Assembly (NCBI RefSeq): GCF_002261265.1
Contig: NZ_NEVK01000001.1
Location: 1 to 64,000, forward strand
Length of the DNA stretch: 64,000 nt
Source: Bordetella genomosp. 7
GTDB taxonomy: Bacteria; Pseudomonadota; Gammaproteobacteria; Burkholderiales; Burkholderiaceae_B
Direction: 5' to 3'
Each line of letters begins with the position of its first letter. Position 1 is the first letter of the stretch. Under the pieces are notes generated by a model. It was not told where the DNA came from, searched no databases, and saw only the letters and a list, made by a program, of their open reading frames with translations. Shown here piece by piece: positions 25,510-33,548 of the stretch. Both the position numbers and the translations under genes were made by a program.

Positions 25510-25549
25510 GGGTTATGCGAAGGCCGCAGCCCCGTATGATATTGGATAC
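25510..25549 (-). promoter_or_regulatory. Upstream element of the MFS gene, shared with the MarR gene
   Basis: Reading toward the MFS gene, an inverted repeat GTAT-N8-ATAC (25534-25549) is followed by TTCGCATAACCC (25510-25521), which ends 16 bases before the start codon. The same 12 bases occur at 26136-26147 just before the MarR start, again preceded by a GATAC/GTATC inverted repeat. An operator for the MarR protein, overlapping both promoters, is the simplest reading. CATAAC may be the -10 hexamer. Confidence 0.45.
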
Positions 25550-25571
25550 TGGCCGGAGCCGGATGCCGGCG

Positions 25572-26123
25572 TTACGAGGCGGAGGTCTCGTTGATGCGCC
25601 GCGACAGTTCGCGGGTGGACACCAGACGGCGTTCGGCGTTTTCCATCGCGGCTTCGTCATCGGCAAGGTTGGCGATGATGGCCAGCAGCACTTTGCGCGT
25701 GGTGGCGATTTCGGCGCTGGTCAGGCCCTGGGTGCCGATGGCGTTCACCTCTTCGGCAAGCGGAATGAGCTTCTTCTTCAATGCCCGGCCGCTGCGCGTA
25801 AGAAAGACGTGCACATTCTTCTTGTTGCCCGGCAAGTGCTTGCGCTCGATGTAGCCCAGCGCTTCCATGGCCTTCATGGCGGCGTAGGTGGTGGGTTCCA
25901 TGACGCCGGCCTGTTCGCTGAGCTCGCGCTGATTCAGGCCATCCTGTTCCCACAGGATGCGCAGAAACGCCCAATGCCCGAACGAGACATTATGGTCGGC
26001 CAGGCGCATCTGCAGGCCGCGCACCAACGCGCGGGTGGCGTCTTTGATCAGGTGCGCCAGACGATCGTGCGGCACTGCCTCACGCCAATGCGCCAGCACT
26101 TGTCTCGTTTCTTTCGATGCCAT
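25572..26123 (-). CDS. MarR-family transcriptional regulator
   Basis: 183 residues with a central winged helix-turn-helix (about 55-130): VSFGHWAFLRILWEQDGLNQ, then the recognition region GVMEPTTYAAMKAMEALGYI and the wing HLPGNKKNVHVFLT. Helices at both ends form the dimer. MarR proteins bind palindromes and let go when an aromatic acid or similar ligand binds. It lies between the MFS gene and the phthalate operon on the same strand. Its own upstream region has the motif shared with the MFS gene. Autoregulation and control of the MFS gene are likely; control of the phthalate operon is possible but unproven. Confidence 0.9.
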   Translation of the reverse strand: MASKETRQVLAHWREAVPHDRLAHLIKDATRALVRGLQMRLADHNVSFGHWAFLRILWEQDGLNQRELSEQAGVMEPTTYAAMKAMEALGYIERKHLPGNKKNVHVFLTRSGRALKKKLIPLAEEVNAIGTQGLTSAEIATTRKVLLAIIANLADDEAAMENAERRLVSTRELSRRINETSAS

Positions 26124-26135
26124 GCGGAAGACTGC

Positions 26136-26179
26136 GGGTTATGCGAAAAGGGTCGCGAAAAATGATACCCCAAAGTATC
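26136..26179 (-). promoter_or_regulatory. Upstream element of the MarR gene: GATAC-N6-GTATC plus TTCGCATAACCC
   Basis: A perfect inverted repeat GATAC/GTATC (26164-26179) precedes TTCGCATAACCC (26136-26147, written in gene direction). The latter ends 12 bases before the MarR ATG. The arrangement parallels that upstream of the MFS gene. It fits a MarR autoregulatory operator-promoter. Confidence 0.5.
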
Positions 26180-26204
26180 GCGTCGCCATTGCGGCCGGGC
26201 GGTC

Positions 26205-27401
26205 CTATGCGGCTGTTTGCCAGCGCAGGCATATGTCGGCGCCGGCCTGGTCGGAGCGCAACATGGCCAGGCAGATCTCCAGCGTAGCCTTGGCCCACCG
26301 CCCGTCGTGCAATGGGGGCGCATCGCGAAAGACGGCGTTATGCAGTTCGTCGATGACTTCCAGCCTGGGCGCGGGCGGCGGCGGCAGGCGCAGGAAATCA
26401 CGTTGCTCGTCGGCGTACACCCAGATGCCGTCGGGCATGGGGCGCAGGTCGGCGCGTTCGCACGATACCAGGAAGGCGCCGAAATGCTGGTGTGCGGCGC
26501 GCGGCGCGTCCGCGGCGGTACGGGCCGGCGCGTGGTAGGCAGACCCGCCATACGTGCCTGCCGCCTTCAATGCCGCTTCGTCGGCGGGGGTTGGCAGGGT
26601 TTTCAGTTTGCGGCGCGCCGCGCCGTAGGCGGTTGGCGCCTTGGCGTCGCCCATTTCGCCGGTCCATCCCATCCATTCGTCGGAATCGAAGTGGCCGTAG
26701 CCGTTGTAGTTAAGCGATGCATACGCGCCGCCTTCGAACCATAGCAGTGCGCTGTAGGCGCCTTCGGTGGGTCGCCGGGAGTCCCAGTTGCCCAGGGCGC
26801 TGCGCAGGCGGGTCGCGCGGGTGCCCGCGAGCAGGCGCACGATATCGACCTGATGGGCGGCCTGACTGAACACCGCGCCGCCGCCGTCGCGCGTGGACAG
26901 CTCTTCGGGCCGTCGGGGCCGCAGCAGGTAATCGGTGTAGTTCAGCGCGTGCACCATTTTGACGGCGCCGTAGTCGCCCCGGGCAATGCGTGCCCGGCAT
27001 TCCAGGTACGGCGTATCGAAGCTGTGGCAATGCCCGATGACCATGTGGACCGAAGCGGCCTCGCAGGCATCGATCATCGCGTCGCATTCGTCCAGGCTCA
27101 GGGCCATGGGCTTTTCAACGAGCACGTGCCTGCCGTGGGCGGCGGCCAGGCGCGTATGCGCGGCGTGGTGCTGGTGCGGGCTAGCCACATAGACGACCTG
27201 GACTTCCGGGTCTTGCGCCAGCGCTTCGGCGCTGTCGTATGCCGGGCCGCCGAAGTCGGCCTGGAACTGCGCACGCGCGCCTGGCCGGGGGTCACAAGCG
27301 GCAACCAGGCGCACGCGCGGGTCCGCCAGGAAGGTAGGCAGCATCAGCGTGAACGCGCGCCCCAGCCCGATGACGCCTATCTTCAGTACGGGTTCGGTCA
27401 T
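26205..27401 (-). CDS. Gfo/Idh/MocA-family dehydrogenase, probable phthalate dihydrodiol dehydrogenase
   Basis: 398 residues from ATG 27401; the frame is open upstream but overlaps the reductase gene. The Rossmann start [18 protein letters not shown] lies at about 7-24, the [12 protein letters not shown] motif with the family lysine near 100, and [20 protein letters not shown] carries the Asp/His active-site region near 185. Gfo/Idh/MocA members of phthalate clusters oxidise cis-4,5-dihydrodiol phthalate to 4,5-dihydroxyphthalate with NAD. Being last in an operon with the oxygenase, reductase and decarboxylase makes that role likely here. The gene-symbol convention varies (pht4/ophB), so none is assigned. 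Confidence 0.82.
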   Translation of the reverse strand: MTEPVLKIGVIGLGRAFTLMLPTFLADPRVRLVAACDPRPGARAQFQADFGGPAYDSAEALAQDPEVQVVYVASPHQHHAAHTRLAAAHGRHVLVEKPMALSLDECDAMIDACEAASVHMVIGHCHSFDTPYLECRARIARGDYGAVKMVHALNYTDYLLRPRRPEELSTRDGGGAVFSQAAHQVDIVRLLAGTRATRLRSALGNWDSRRPTEGAYSALLWFEGGAYASLNYNGYGHFDSDEWMGWTGEMGDAKAPTAYGAARRKLKTLPTPADEAALKAAGTYGGSAYHAPARTAADAPRAAHQHFGAFLVSCERADLRPMPDGIWVYADEQRDFLRLPPPPAPRLEVIDELHNAVFRDAPPLHDGRWAKATLEICLAMLRSDQAGADICLRWQTAA

Positions 27402-27417
27402 GGCAGGAACGTCCGGG

Positions 27418-28389
27418 CTAAAGATCCAGCACCAGTTTGTCGCCGGTGGCGCGAGACACGCACACCATGATCTGGCTGTCGTGCTCTTCGGGCAGCAGCA
27501 CCATGTCGCGATGGTCGGCGGCGCCTTCGAGCAGTGCGGTGCGGCATGAGCCGCAGGTGCCGCTTTCGCAGGAATGGCCCACGTGCACGCCCGCCTGCAG
27601 CAGCACCGACAGAATGGATTTGCCCACCGGCACGACATACTCGCCGCCCGAGCGCGCCAGCTGTACGGTGAACGGCTTGTCATCGGGCTGCCTGCCGCCG
27701 CCTTCGAGAAAGCTCTCGAAATGGATGCGGGCCGGCGACCAGTGGCCCGACATATCGCGCACCGCCTCCATCAGGCCGCGCGGGCCGCAACAATAGACGT
27801 GTCCGCGATTGGGCTTTTCGAGCACCGGCCACAGGTCGAACGCCTGCGCCGGGTCGCCGTGATCGTGATGCACCTTTACGCGCGCACGCAATGCGGGGGC
27901 ACAGAGTTCGTCCAGGAACGCGGTGGTTTCGGGCGACCGGCTCAGGTAATACAACTTCCATGGGATATCGGGCTGGTCCTCCAGCGAGCGGATCATTGAA
28001 AGTATCGGGGTGATGCCTATGCCGCCGGCGATGAATATCAGGCTGCCCGGGTTTTCCGCCAGCGCAAAAGCGTTGTCCGGCTCGGACGCCGGCAGAATAT
28101 CTCCGACCTTTGCCTGGTCTACCAGGCTGATCGAGCCGCCCCGGCCCAGCTCGTCGCGTTTTACCGTGATGACATAGCGGTCGCGTTCGGCGGCGTTGTT
28201 GCAAAGCGAATACTTGCGCAGCTCGCCGTTTGGCACCTGCACTTTTATGTGCGATCCGGGGGTAAAGGGCGGGAGCTCGCCATGGTCGGTGCGGCGCAGC
28301 TCGAACGAGCGGATGCCGGCGGCCGCGTCACTGATCGCGCAGATCTGCAGGGGCATGAGCGCATCGGCGCCGGGAGATAGTTCAGTCAT
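27418..28389 (-). CDS. Phthalate dioxygenase reductase-like (FMN / 2Fe-2S, PDR/VanB family)
   Basis: 323 residues, the length of phthalate dioxygenase reductase. It has an N-terminal flavin-binding barrel ([20 protein letters not shown] near residue 45, with RxYSLCN binding FMN). An NAD domain follows with [18 protein letters not shown] near 120, and a C-terminal plant-type ferredoxin domain with CESGTCGSC plus a later Cys (near 268-305) holds the 2Fe-2S cluster. This domain order (flavin, NAD, iron-sulfur at the C end) is diagnostic for the PDR/VanB class. It passes electrons from NADH to the Rieske oxygenase encoded two genes upstream. Confidence 0.9.
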   Translation of the reverse strand: MTELSPGADALMPLQICAISDAAAGIRSFELRRTDHGELPPFTPGSHIKVQVPNGELRKYSLCNNAAERDRYVITVKRDELGRGGSISLVDQAKVGDILPASEPDNAFALAENPGSLIFIAGGIGITPILSMIRSLEDQPDIPWKLYYLSRSPETTAFLDELCAPALRARVKVHHDHGDPAQAFDLWPVLEKPNRGHVYCCGPRGLMEAVRDMSGHWSPARIHFESFLEGGGRQPDDKPFTVQLARSGGEYVVPVGKSILSVLLQAGVHVGHSCESGTCGSCRTALLEGAADHRDMVLLPEEHDSQIMVCVSRATGDKLVLDL

Positions 28390-28415
28390 GGCTGTTTGTG
28401 TGCGCGTGGCCGCGC

Positions 28416-29405
28416 CTAGATCTTGTATGTTTCGTAGGTGCCGGGATGGAACAGCTCGTCGACCGCCACGTGCCGGGACGAAAGCCCTTGCGCGTGGTGA
28501 TGGCGGGTGAACGCTTCCAGTGTGCGGCGGTTGGGCTCTACGCCATAAGACCAGTAGTCCTTGCCCAGGGTGTCCCGCGCCGCCTTGAGCTGTTCTTCCA
28601 CGAAGGGCAGGGTGACTTTGGTCGCCGACGTGTCTTCCAGCTTGGCCAGCGCCGCCGCCTTGGACTGCTCGAATGCCTTGAGCAGCGCGCCCGGCAGCCA
28701 GGGATGCTGTTGCGCCAGGGTTCGACGCAGGCCCACCACGTGCATGATGGGAAAGATGCCGGTGCGGTTGTAGTAGTCTTTGGCGACGGCAGTCGGGTCG
28801 TCGAACAGCCAGCCGACATCCGGGTTGTTGCGTGCCGCGCCGAACGGCGCGCGGGGCGCCATGAATCCCTCAATCTCGCCGCGATCGAGCATGTCGGAAA
28901 TCGTGGTGTCGGCCGGCGCATCGATCATCGTCACGTCGTCGGGCAGCTTCAGCTTGATTTTCTCGGGACGGCCGGGCTGATCGATACCGCCGCGCACCCA
29001 GGTCACGTCGGAAGGGCTGACGCCGTAATCGTCCTGCAGCAGCGCCCGTGCCCACACGTTGGCGGTGAGCTGGTACTCGGGTATGCCGATGCGCTTGCCT
29101 TTGAGGTCCTGCGGAGTGCGGATGCGGTCTTTGCGCACATAGATGGACGTATGGCGAAAGGCGCGCGACAGGAAGATCGGCAGCGCAACGTAAGGGCAGT
29201 CGCCGTTGGCATGTTTGACCAGGTAGCTGCTGAACGATAGCTCGCTGACGTCGAAGTCCTGGAAGCGAAATGCGCGAAAGAACATCTCTTCCGGGTTCAG
29301 CAGCATGTAGGTCGGGTCCACGCCATCGATCTGCACCGCTGCGTCGTACAGCGCGCGGTTGCGGTCGTAGTCGCCCATGGCGATAGAAAGCTGTAGCTTG
29401 GCCAA
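28416..29405 (-). CDS. 4,5-dihydroxyphthalate decarboxylase-like protein
   Basis: 329 residues. The fold is that of periplasmic binding protein-like enzymes, but there is no signal peptide (MAKLQLSIAMGDYDRNRALY), so it is cytoplasmic. The family pattern is seen in FDVSELSFSSYLVKHANGD, GKRIGIPEYQLTANVWARALL, and HTSIYVRKD. Such proteins in phthalate clusters (Pht5/OphC type) remove one carboxyl group from 4,5-dihydroxyphthalate to give protocatechuate. Its place between reductase and oxygenase genes, with pcaHG nearby to use protocatechuate, fits that reaction well. General annotation may call it an ABC binding protein; location and missing export signal argue against that. Confidence 0.85.
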   Translation of the reverse strand: MAKLQLSIAMGDYDRNRALYDAAVQIDGVDPTYMLLNPEEMFFRAFRFQDFDVSELSFSSYLVKHANGDCPYVALPIFLSRAFRHTSIYVRKDRIRTPQDLKGKRIGIPEYQLTANVWARALLQDDYGVSPSDVTWVRGGIDQPGRPEKIKLKLPDDVTMIDAPADTTISDMLDRGEIEGFMAPRAPFGAARNNPDVGWLFDDPTAVAKDYYNRTGIFPIMHVVGLRRTLAQQHPWLPGALLKAFEQSKAAALAKLEDTSATKVTLPFVEEQLKAARDTLGKDYWSYGVEPNRRTLEAFTRHHHAQGLSSRHVAVDELFHPGTYETYKI

Positions 29406-29420
29406 CGTGGTCTCCAGTAT

Positions 29421-30740
29421 TCAGGCGGTGGTCTGGTAATTGCCCGCCAGTTGCGGGTCGTTGCTTGGCTGGACGCCCGCAGGTTGCGCGGTGAACTCGC
29501 GCCAGTTCGTGGTCTTGGGCACAATGGCCTGGAACGAGCACACATCGGGCGCAATGCGCAGATCACCGGTGCCGATCGCCGGTTCGCCCTGCTGGAACGC
29601 GCGCACGGCGTCCAGCATCTGGCGTCGGAACTCGACAATGGCCAGATCGCTTGCCCCCAGGCGCTCTTCGGAACGGTTGGCCAGCGGCCCCATGGTGACC
29701 CACATGGCGATGTCCTGGTTCGGAAAGCCGCGTATGCCGGTGAAGTTGCCGGCCTTCATGGCCTGCCGGTCCTGCCAGAACCGGTTCTCGGTATTGCGCA
29801 AGGGCCGGTACCGCGTGTCCAGGTCGATTCCCACGCTGGTGCCCAGGAAGCGTCGCCATGTTTCCGTGTCGGGGGTCGTGGCCTTGGCGCCCCACGCGAT
29901 GAAATAGAACGCCGTGCTGGTGTCGTCCATCGGCACGTTGACGTTGGCGACGTTGTAGAGGTTATTGGGAGGAATGAGCACCGTGCCGGGGGCAACGAAC
30001 ACCGTTGACCGCACGTAGTCGTTCTGCGCCGCGTTGACGATGGGCCGGCGGATGGCGGCGTACCGGAATCCGAAGGGCGTTCGTTGCACCTGCAGGCGCG
30101 GCGCCTTGTCGGTGGACGGGCGCAGCCAGTTCTTTTCGGTAGCTTCCGCGCTGCCCACGCGCGCCGGCACGAAGTCGGACGAATGCAGGCTGGAACTATG
30201 CGCGGAATCGATTGCCCCTTCGAGTATCTGGGCCCAATTGCACGGGATCAGCACTTTGGCGATGCTGACCTTGGTGTCGGCGGTGGGCGCCCACGGCGGC
30301 GGCGTGAACTCGGGCACGTCATCCTGCGAGCCCATGTAGGCCCAGATCACTCCGCCCCATTCCTTGACTTTATAAGCCTTGTGCCGGACTTTCTGGGCCA
30401 TGGTGCTGGCGGCGGGCTCGGACACCATTTCGATGACATTGCCTTCGACGTCCATCTTCCAGCCGTGGTACAGGCAGCGCAGGCCGCATTCTTCGTTGCG
30501 GCCATACACCAGCGATACGCGCCGGTGCGGACAGTATTCGTCCATCACGCCGACACGCCCGTCGGTGTCGCGGAACACCACCAGGTCTTCCCCCAATACC
30601 CGGGCCTGCACGGGATCGCCGTCGGGCTCGCTGACCTCTTCGCTCAGGCACACCGGTATCCAGTGCCTGCGCATCAGTTGCCCCATGGGGGCATCGCCGA
30701 CTACCCGGCACAGCAGTTCATTCTCTTCGTTCGTCAACAT
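29421..30740 (-). CDS. Rieske oxygenase, probable phthalate 4,5-dioxygenase oxygenase component
   Basis: 439 residues, the length I expect for phthalate 4,5-dioxygenase. The N-terminal Rieske 2Fe-2S site is complete: CPHRRVSLVYGRNEECGL followed by CLYHGW (two Cys, two His). The catalytic domain has a mononuclear iron site, EGAIDSAHSSSLHSS near residue 180, giving the two-His part. It would add O2 across carbons 4 and 5 of phthalate to give the cis-dihydrodiol, with electrons from the reductase in the same operon. The single-subunit form without a small beta subunit is typical of phthalate dioxygenase. Other ring-hydroxylating or demethylating relatives are possible, but the neighbours favour phthalate. 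Confidence 0.87.
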   Translation of the reverse strand: MLTNEENELLCRVVGDAPMGQLMRRHWIPVCLSEEVSEPDGDPVQARVLGEDLVVFRDTDGRVGVMDEYCPHRRVSLVYGRNEECGLRCLYHGWKMDVEGNVIEMVSEPAASTMAQKVRHKAYKVKEWGGVIWAYMGSQDDVPEFTPPPWAPTADTKVSIAKVLIPCNWAQILEGAIDSAHSSSLHSSDFVPARVGSAEATEKNWLRPSTDKAPRLQVQRTPFGFRYAAIRRPIVNAAQNDYVRSTVFVAPGTVLIPPNNLYNVANVNVPMDDTSTAFYFIAWGAKATTPDTETWRRFLGTSVGIDLDTRYRPLRNTENRFWQDRQAMKAGNFTGIRGFPNQDIAMWVTMGPLANRSEERLGASDLAIVEFRRQMLDAVRAFQQGEPAIGTGDLRIAPDVCSFQAIVPKTTNWREFTAQPAGVQPSNDPQLAGNYQTTA

Positions 30741-30817
30741 CGGGGTAGCTCCTTCATTTCAATATGCGGCCTTGGGCGCCGGGCGGGGATGGGCGTGGCG
30801 CGAGCCACGCCGCGTTG

Positions 30818-31834
30818 CTAGTCGGCCTTGATGCCCGCCGCCTGGATCGCGCCTTCGTAGCGCTTGGCTTCGTCGTCGATGGCTTCGCCATATTCGGCCG
30901 GCGTGCCGCCCACCGGCTCGATGCCCAGCGTGTTGAACTGCTTGACCACGGCCGGGGCCTTGACGGCTTTGGCAATGGCGGCGCTCATTTTCTGGACGGC
31001 ATAATCGGGCGTTCCCGTAGCGGCGAGCGCGCCCACCGTGACGGCAAAGTTGAAGCCCGTAATGATTTCGGAAATGGCGGGAATGTCGGGCGCCAGCGCC
31101 GAACGCGCGCCGGCGTTAGTGGCAAGAATCTTCACCTGCCCTTTTTCGGCAAAGCCCGACAACGACGGCAATGCGGCGAATACGACATCGACCTGGTTGC
31201 CCACCATGGCGGGCACGGACTGCCCGGAACCACGGAAAGGCACGTGCGAGATATCAAGCTTGAGCGCGATCTTCATGGCTTCCATCGTCAGGTGATGGGA
31301 ACTGCCGATGCCGGACGACCCGTAATCCAGGCCGCCGGGTTTGGCTTGCACTTGCTTGATGAAGTCCTGCAGCGATGTGATCTTGGTCTGTACGCTGGTG
31401 GCCAGGAACAATGGCGATGTCGCGATCAGTGACACGGGCACGAAATCGCGCTTCGGGTCATAGGGAAGGTTCTTGTACAACGAGGGATTGATGGACATCA
31501 TCGATCCGTCGGTGACCAGATAGGTGTAGCCGTCGGCCTCCGCGCTCGCCAGGGCCTGCGCGGCCACAACGCCGTTGGCGCCGGGTTTGTTTTCGACCAC
31601 GACCGGCTGGCCCAGACTGCTGGTGAGCCCCTGGGCCACCACGCGCGCGACCGTGTCGGGCAGCCCGCCTGCGGCGTACGGGACGATGAACCGGACCGGG
31701 CGCGACGGAAATGTTTCGGCAGAGTCGGCGGCCTGCGCGCAATAAGGCGCAGTCAGGCCGATCGCGGCCCCCAGCATGGCGGACAGGGCGATACGAAAGC
31801 CCCGGTGCGACGATACTTGCTGATTGTTATGCAT
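30818..31834 (-). CDS. Bug-family periplasmic binding protein of the phthalate operon
   Basis: 338 residues with a signal peptide (about 1-35, ending CAQAA). The TctC/Bug signatures follow: FPSRPVRFIVPYAAGGLPDT, VVENKPGANGV, and YGSSGIGSSHHLTMEAMK. It is the first gene of the phthalate-type operon, 77 bases before the oxygenase, with GAGAGAG as ribosome site. A role in capturing phthalate or another aromatic acid in the periplasm is inferred from that place. No TctAB membrane partner lies nearby; the only pair in the window is at 54421-56412. Confidence 0.9.
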   Translation of the reverse strand: MHNNQQVSSHRGFRIALSAMLGAAIGLTAPYCAQAADSAETFPSRPVRFIVPYAAGGLPDTVARVVAQGLTSSLGQPVVVENKPGANGVVAAQALASAEADGYTYLVTDGSMMSINPSLYKNLPYDPKRDFVPVSLIATSPLFLATSVQTKITSLQDFIKQVQAKPGGLDYGSSGIGSSHHLTMEAMKIALKLDISHVPFRGSGQSVPAMVGNQVDVVFAALPSLSGFAEKGQVKILATNAGARSALAPDIPAISEIITGFNFAVTVGALAATGTPDYAVQKMSAAIAKAVKAPAVVKQFNTLGIEPVGGTPAEYGEAIDDEAKRYEGAIQAAGIKAD

Positions 31835-32134
31835 TGTCTCTCTCCTTTTGTCGTGGCACGTTCTTCTGGAATTGCCTGGGCTGTGTGCGCTTGGATCGCA
31901 ATCAGCGTTATGTCGACGTGCCGTAGAATAATATTAGATAGCTAAGAATAATTCAACGAATCAATCCATGGGCAAGGTCCATTCTTAAAAAATGTGCGAA
32001 ACGGCGCGATGCATCAGCGCCCGATGCCCGCGCCGGCCATGCCGGGCGGGCAGTACAGCGGCAGCCGCGGCGAGCCACGGCTGGTCTTCGAAACAGCGGA
32101 ACGGCTCGCCGGTGCGGCGAATGATTCTTCGCGC
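31835..32134. promoter_or_regulatory. 300-base gap with promoter region of the phthalate operon
   Basis: This region separates the pcaG stop (32135) from the first gene of the phthalate operon (start 31834), both read leftwards. It is AT-rich between about 31920 and 31990 and GC-rich beyond. In the AT-rich part, GAATAAT occurs twice 20 bases apart (31926-31932 and 31946-31952). The copies flank TTAGATAGCTAA (31934-31945), whose ends TTAG/CTAA are inverted. Two copies two helical turns apart suggest a dimeric regulator site or promoter element. I see no gene in the interval. Confidence 0.5.
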
Positions 32135-32725
32135 TTACACGTCGAAGAACACGGTTTCCTGTGCCCCCTGCAGGTGAACATCGAAACGGTAGATTGCGCG
32201 TCCGGCGTTCGAGATACGCCGGGCGATAAGGGTAGAGCGACGCTCGGGCGGCACGGCGGCCAGCACCGCATCGTTTGCGTGCGCCTGCGCATCTTCTTCG
32301 AAATAGATGCGGGTATACGCATGCAGCAGCATGCCGCGCATCATGACTATGACATCGATATGGGGCGCGGACGCGGGGCCGGTGACGCCGGGCTTGATGG
32401 TGTCGACGACGAAGCGCGCTTGCGGATCTGTGCCGGTGCCCACGCGCGCAAAGCCCTTGAATCCGGTGGCCGCGATGTCATCGTGGGGCTGTGCATAGCG
32501 GCCCTGCGCATCAGCCTGCAGCATTTCAATGAGCGCGTCGTCAACGGCCTTGCCGCTGCCGTCATAGACACAGCCCTCTATGGTGACCGGCGTGCCCTCG
32601 GCGTGGCGTTCCGCGAGCACCGGGGTGAACAGGCTCGCCATGTCGAAGCGGTACTGTTCAGGGCACAGGCCGTAGGCGAAAAACGGACCTATGGTCTGGG
32701 ACGGCGTCTGTGTCAGCGTCGGCAT
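32135..32725 (-). CDS. pcaG: Protocatechuate 3,4-dioxygenase alpha subunit
   Basis: 196 residues, the usual alpha-subunit size. It starts TLTQTPSQTIGPFFAYGL, the typical PcaG N terminus, and has the intradiol dioxygenase core with GKAVDDALIEMLQADAQGRY and HIDVIVMMRGML. It lacks the iron-ligand tyrosine/histidine set seen in the beta subunit, as expected for alpha. With PcaH it cleaves protocatechuate to 3-carboxy-cis,cis-muconate using O2. It overlaps pcaH by 13 bases, so the two are made together. The product of the phthalate operon is the substrate. Confidence 0.95.
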   Translation of the reverse strand: MPTLTQTPSQTIGPFFAYGLCPEQYRFDMASLFTPVLAERHAEGTPVTIEGCVYDGSGKAVDDALIEMLQADAQGRYAQPHDDIAATGFKGFARVGTGTDPQARFVVDTIKPGVTGPASAPHIDVIVMMRGMLLHAYTRIYFEEDAQAHANDAVLAAVPPERRSTLIARRISNAGRAIYRFDVHLQGAQETVFFDV

Positions 32726-33444
32726 GCCTGCTCCGTAGGGGTTTGAAGCGCGCCTCGCAGCACGATGTCGAATGCATAGCCAAGCGCATGTCCTTCCTGC
32801 GTGGCCTCTGGCGAAAAGTGCGATACCAGCAGGTCGCGGCAGTGGGCCGGCGTACCCTGGAAAATGGGGTCAAGCGCCAGCAATGGATCGCCGGGGAAGT
32901 ACATCTGCGTAACCAGTCGCGATCCGAAGTAGTCGCCGAATAAAGAAAAATGAATATGGCCGGGGCGCCAGGCATTGTTGTGGTTGCCCCACGGGTAGGC
33001 GCCCGGCTTGATGGTCAGGAAGCGGTAGCGGCCTTCGTTGTCGGTAAGGCAGCGCCCCGCGCCCAGGAAGTTCGGATCCAGCGGCGCATCGTGCTGGTCG
33101 CCTTTGTGCACGTATCGGCCGGCGGCATTCGCCTGCCAGATTTCCACCAGCGTGTTGCGCACCGGCTTGCCATATTCGTCGAGCACCCGCCCGGTTACCA
33201 ATATGCGCTCGCCCAGCGGTGAACCATTCCTGGCCGCGTTGCGCGTAAGGTCGTGGTCCAGGGGGCCCAGGCTCTGAGCGCCGTAAACGGGCGCTTGGGT
33301 GTTCTTCAGCGCGTCGCGCAAGGGAATCAGTGGCAGCGTGGGGCTGCGCAGGACGGACGACTTGTACTCCGGGTGCCGGTAGGGCGGATGCGCCCGCCAG
33401 TCGCGCGGGGTAAGTACAGGCCGATGCGGTGAAGATCCGTCCAT
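32713..33444 (-). CDS. pcaH: Protocatechuate 3,4-dioxygenase beta subunit
   Basis: 243 residues. The N terminus carries the beta-subunit tail (RDWRAHPPYRHPEYKSSVLR). The Fe(III) ligands are recognisable: Tyr in ANAAGRYVH, Tyr in KPGAYPWGN, and the two His of RPGHIHFSLFG. The intradiol signature VEIWQANAAGRY is complete. It carries the catalytic iron of the ring-cleaving enzyme together with PcaG. It is first in the pcaHG pair and divergent from the LysR gene pcaQ, whose product normally activates pca genes on binding 3-carboxymuconate. Confidence 0.95.
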   Translation of the reverse strand: MDGSSPHRPVLTPRDWRAHPPYRHPEYKSSVLRSPTLPLIPLRDALKNTQAPVYGAQSLGPLDHDLTRNAARNGSPLGERILVTGRVLDEYGKPVRNTLVEIWQANAAGRYVHKGDQHDAPLDPNFLGAGRCLTDNEGRYRFLTIKPGAYPWGNHNNAWRPGHIHFSLFGDYFGSRLVTQMYFPGDPLLALDPIFQGTPAHCRDLLVSHFSPEATQEGHALGYAFDIVLRGALQTPTEQACRR

Positions 33445-33494
33445 GCGCGCTCCAACGTCGATTGAAAGATTGCGTCCACTGTAATGAGACGGTT

Positions 33495-33548
33495 AAGTTA
33501 TGGAAAGTGACGTTTCATGCAGCGCGATAGCGTAAAAAGTTATGGAAA
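33495..33548. promoter_or_regulatory. Two direct repeats AAGTTATGGAAA in the pcaH-pcaQ gap
   Basis: AAGTTATGGAAA occurs at 33495-33506 and again at 33537-33548, 42 bases apart (four helical turns). The second copy covers the pcaQ start codon ATGGAAACT. In the 97-base gap between divergent pcaH and pcaQ this looks like a pair of regulator contacts. I could not find the published alpha-proteobacterial PcaQ palindrome ATAACC-N4-GGTTAA intact, but GGTTAAGTTAT (33491-33501) resembles part of it. Confidence 0.4.

Noticed and set aside
30818-31834. Reading the Bug protein as the periplasmic part of an ABC transporter
   Set aside because: The PVRFIVPYAAGG and VENKPG motifs are those of the tripartite TctC/Bug family, and no ABC genes are adjacent.
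31992-32177. A short open frame after pcaG on the plus strand
   Set aside because: No ribosome site or family features, and it runs into pcaG in antisense.
33445-33541. The known alpha-proteobacterial PcaQ palindrome ATAACC-N4-GGTTAA
   Set aside because: Only a partial GGTTAAGTTAT is present, so I report the direct repeats instead and do not claim the published site.
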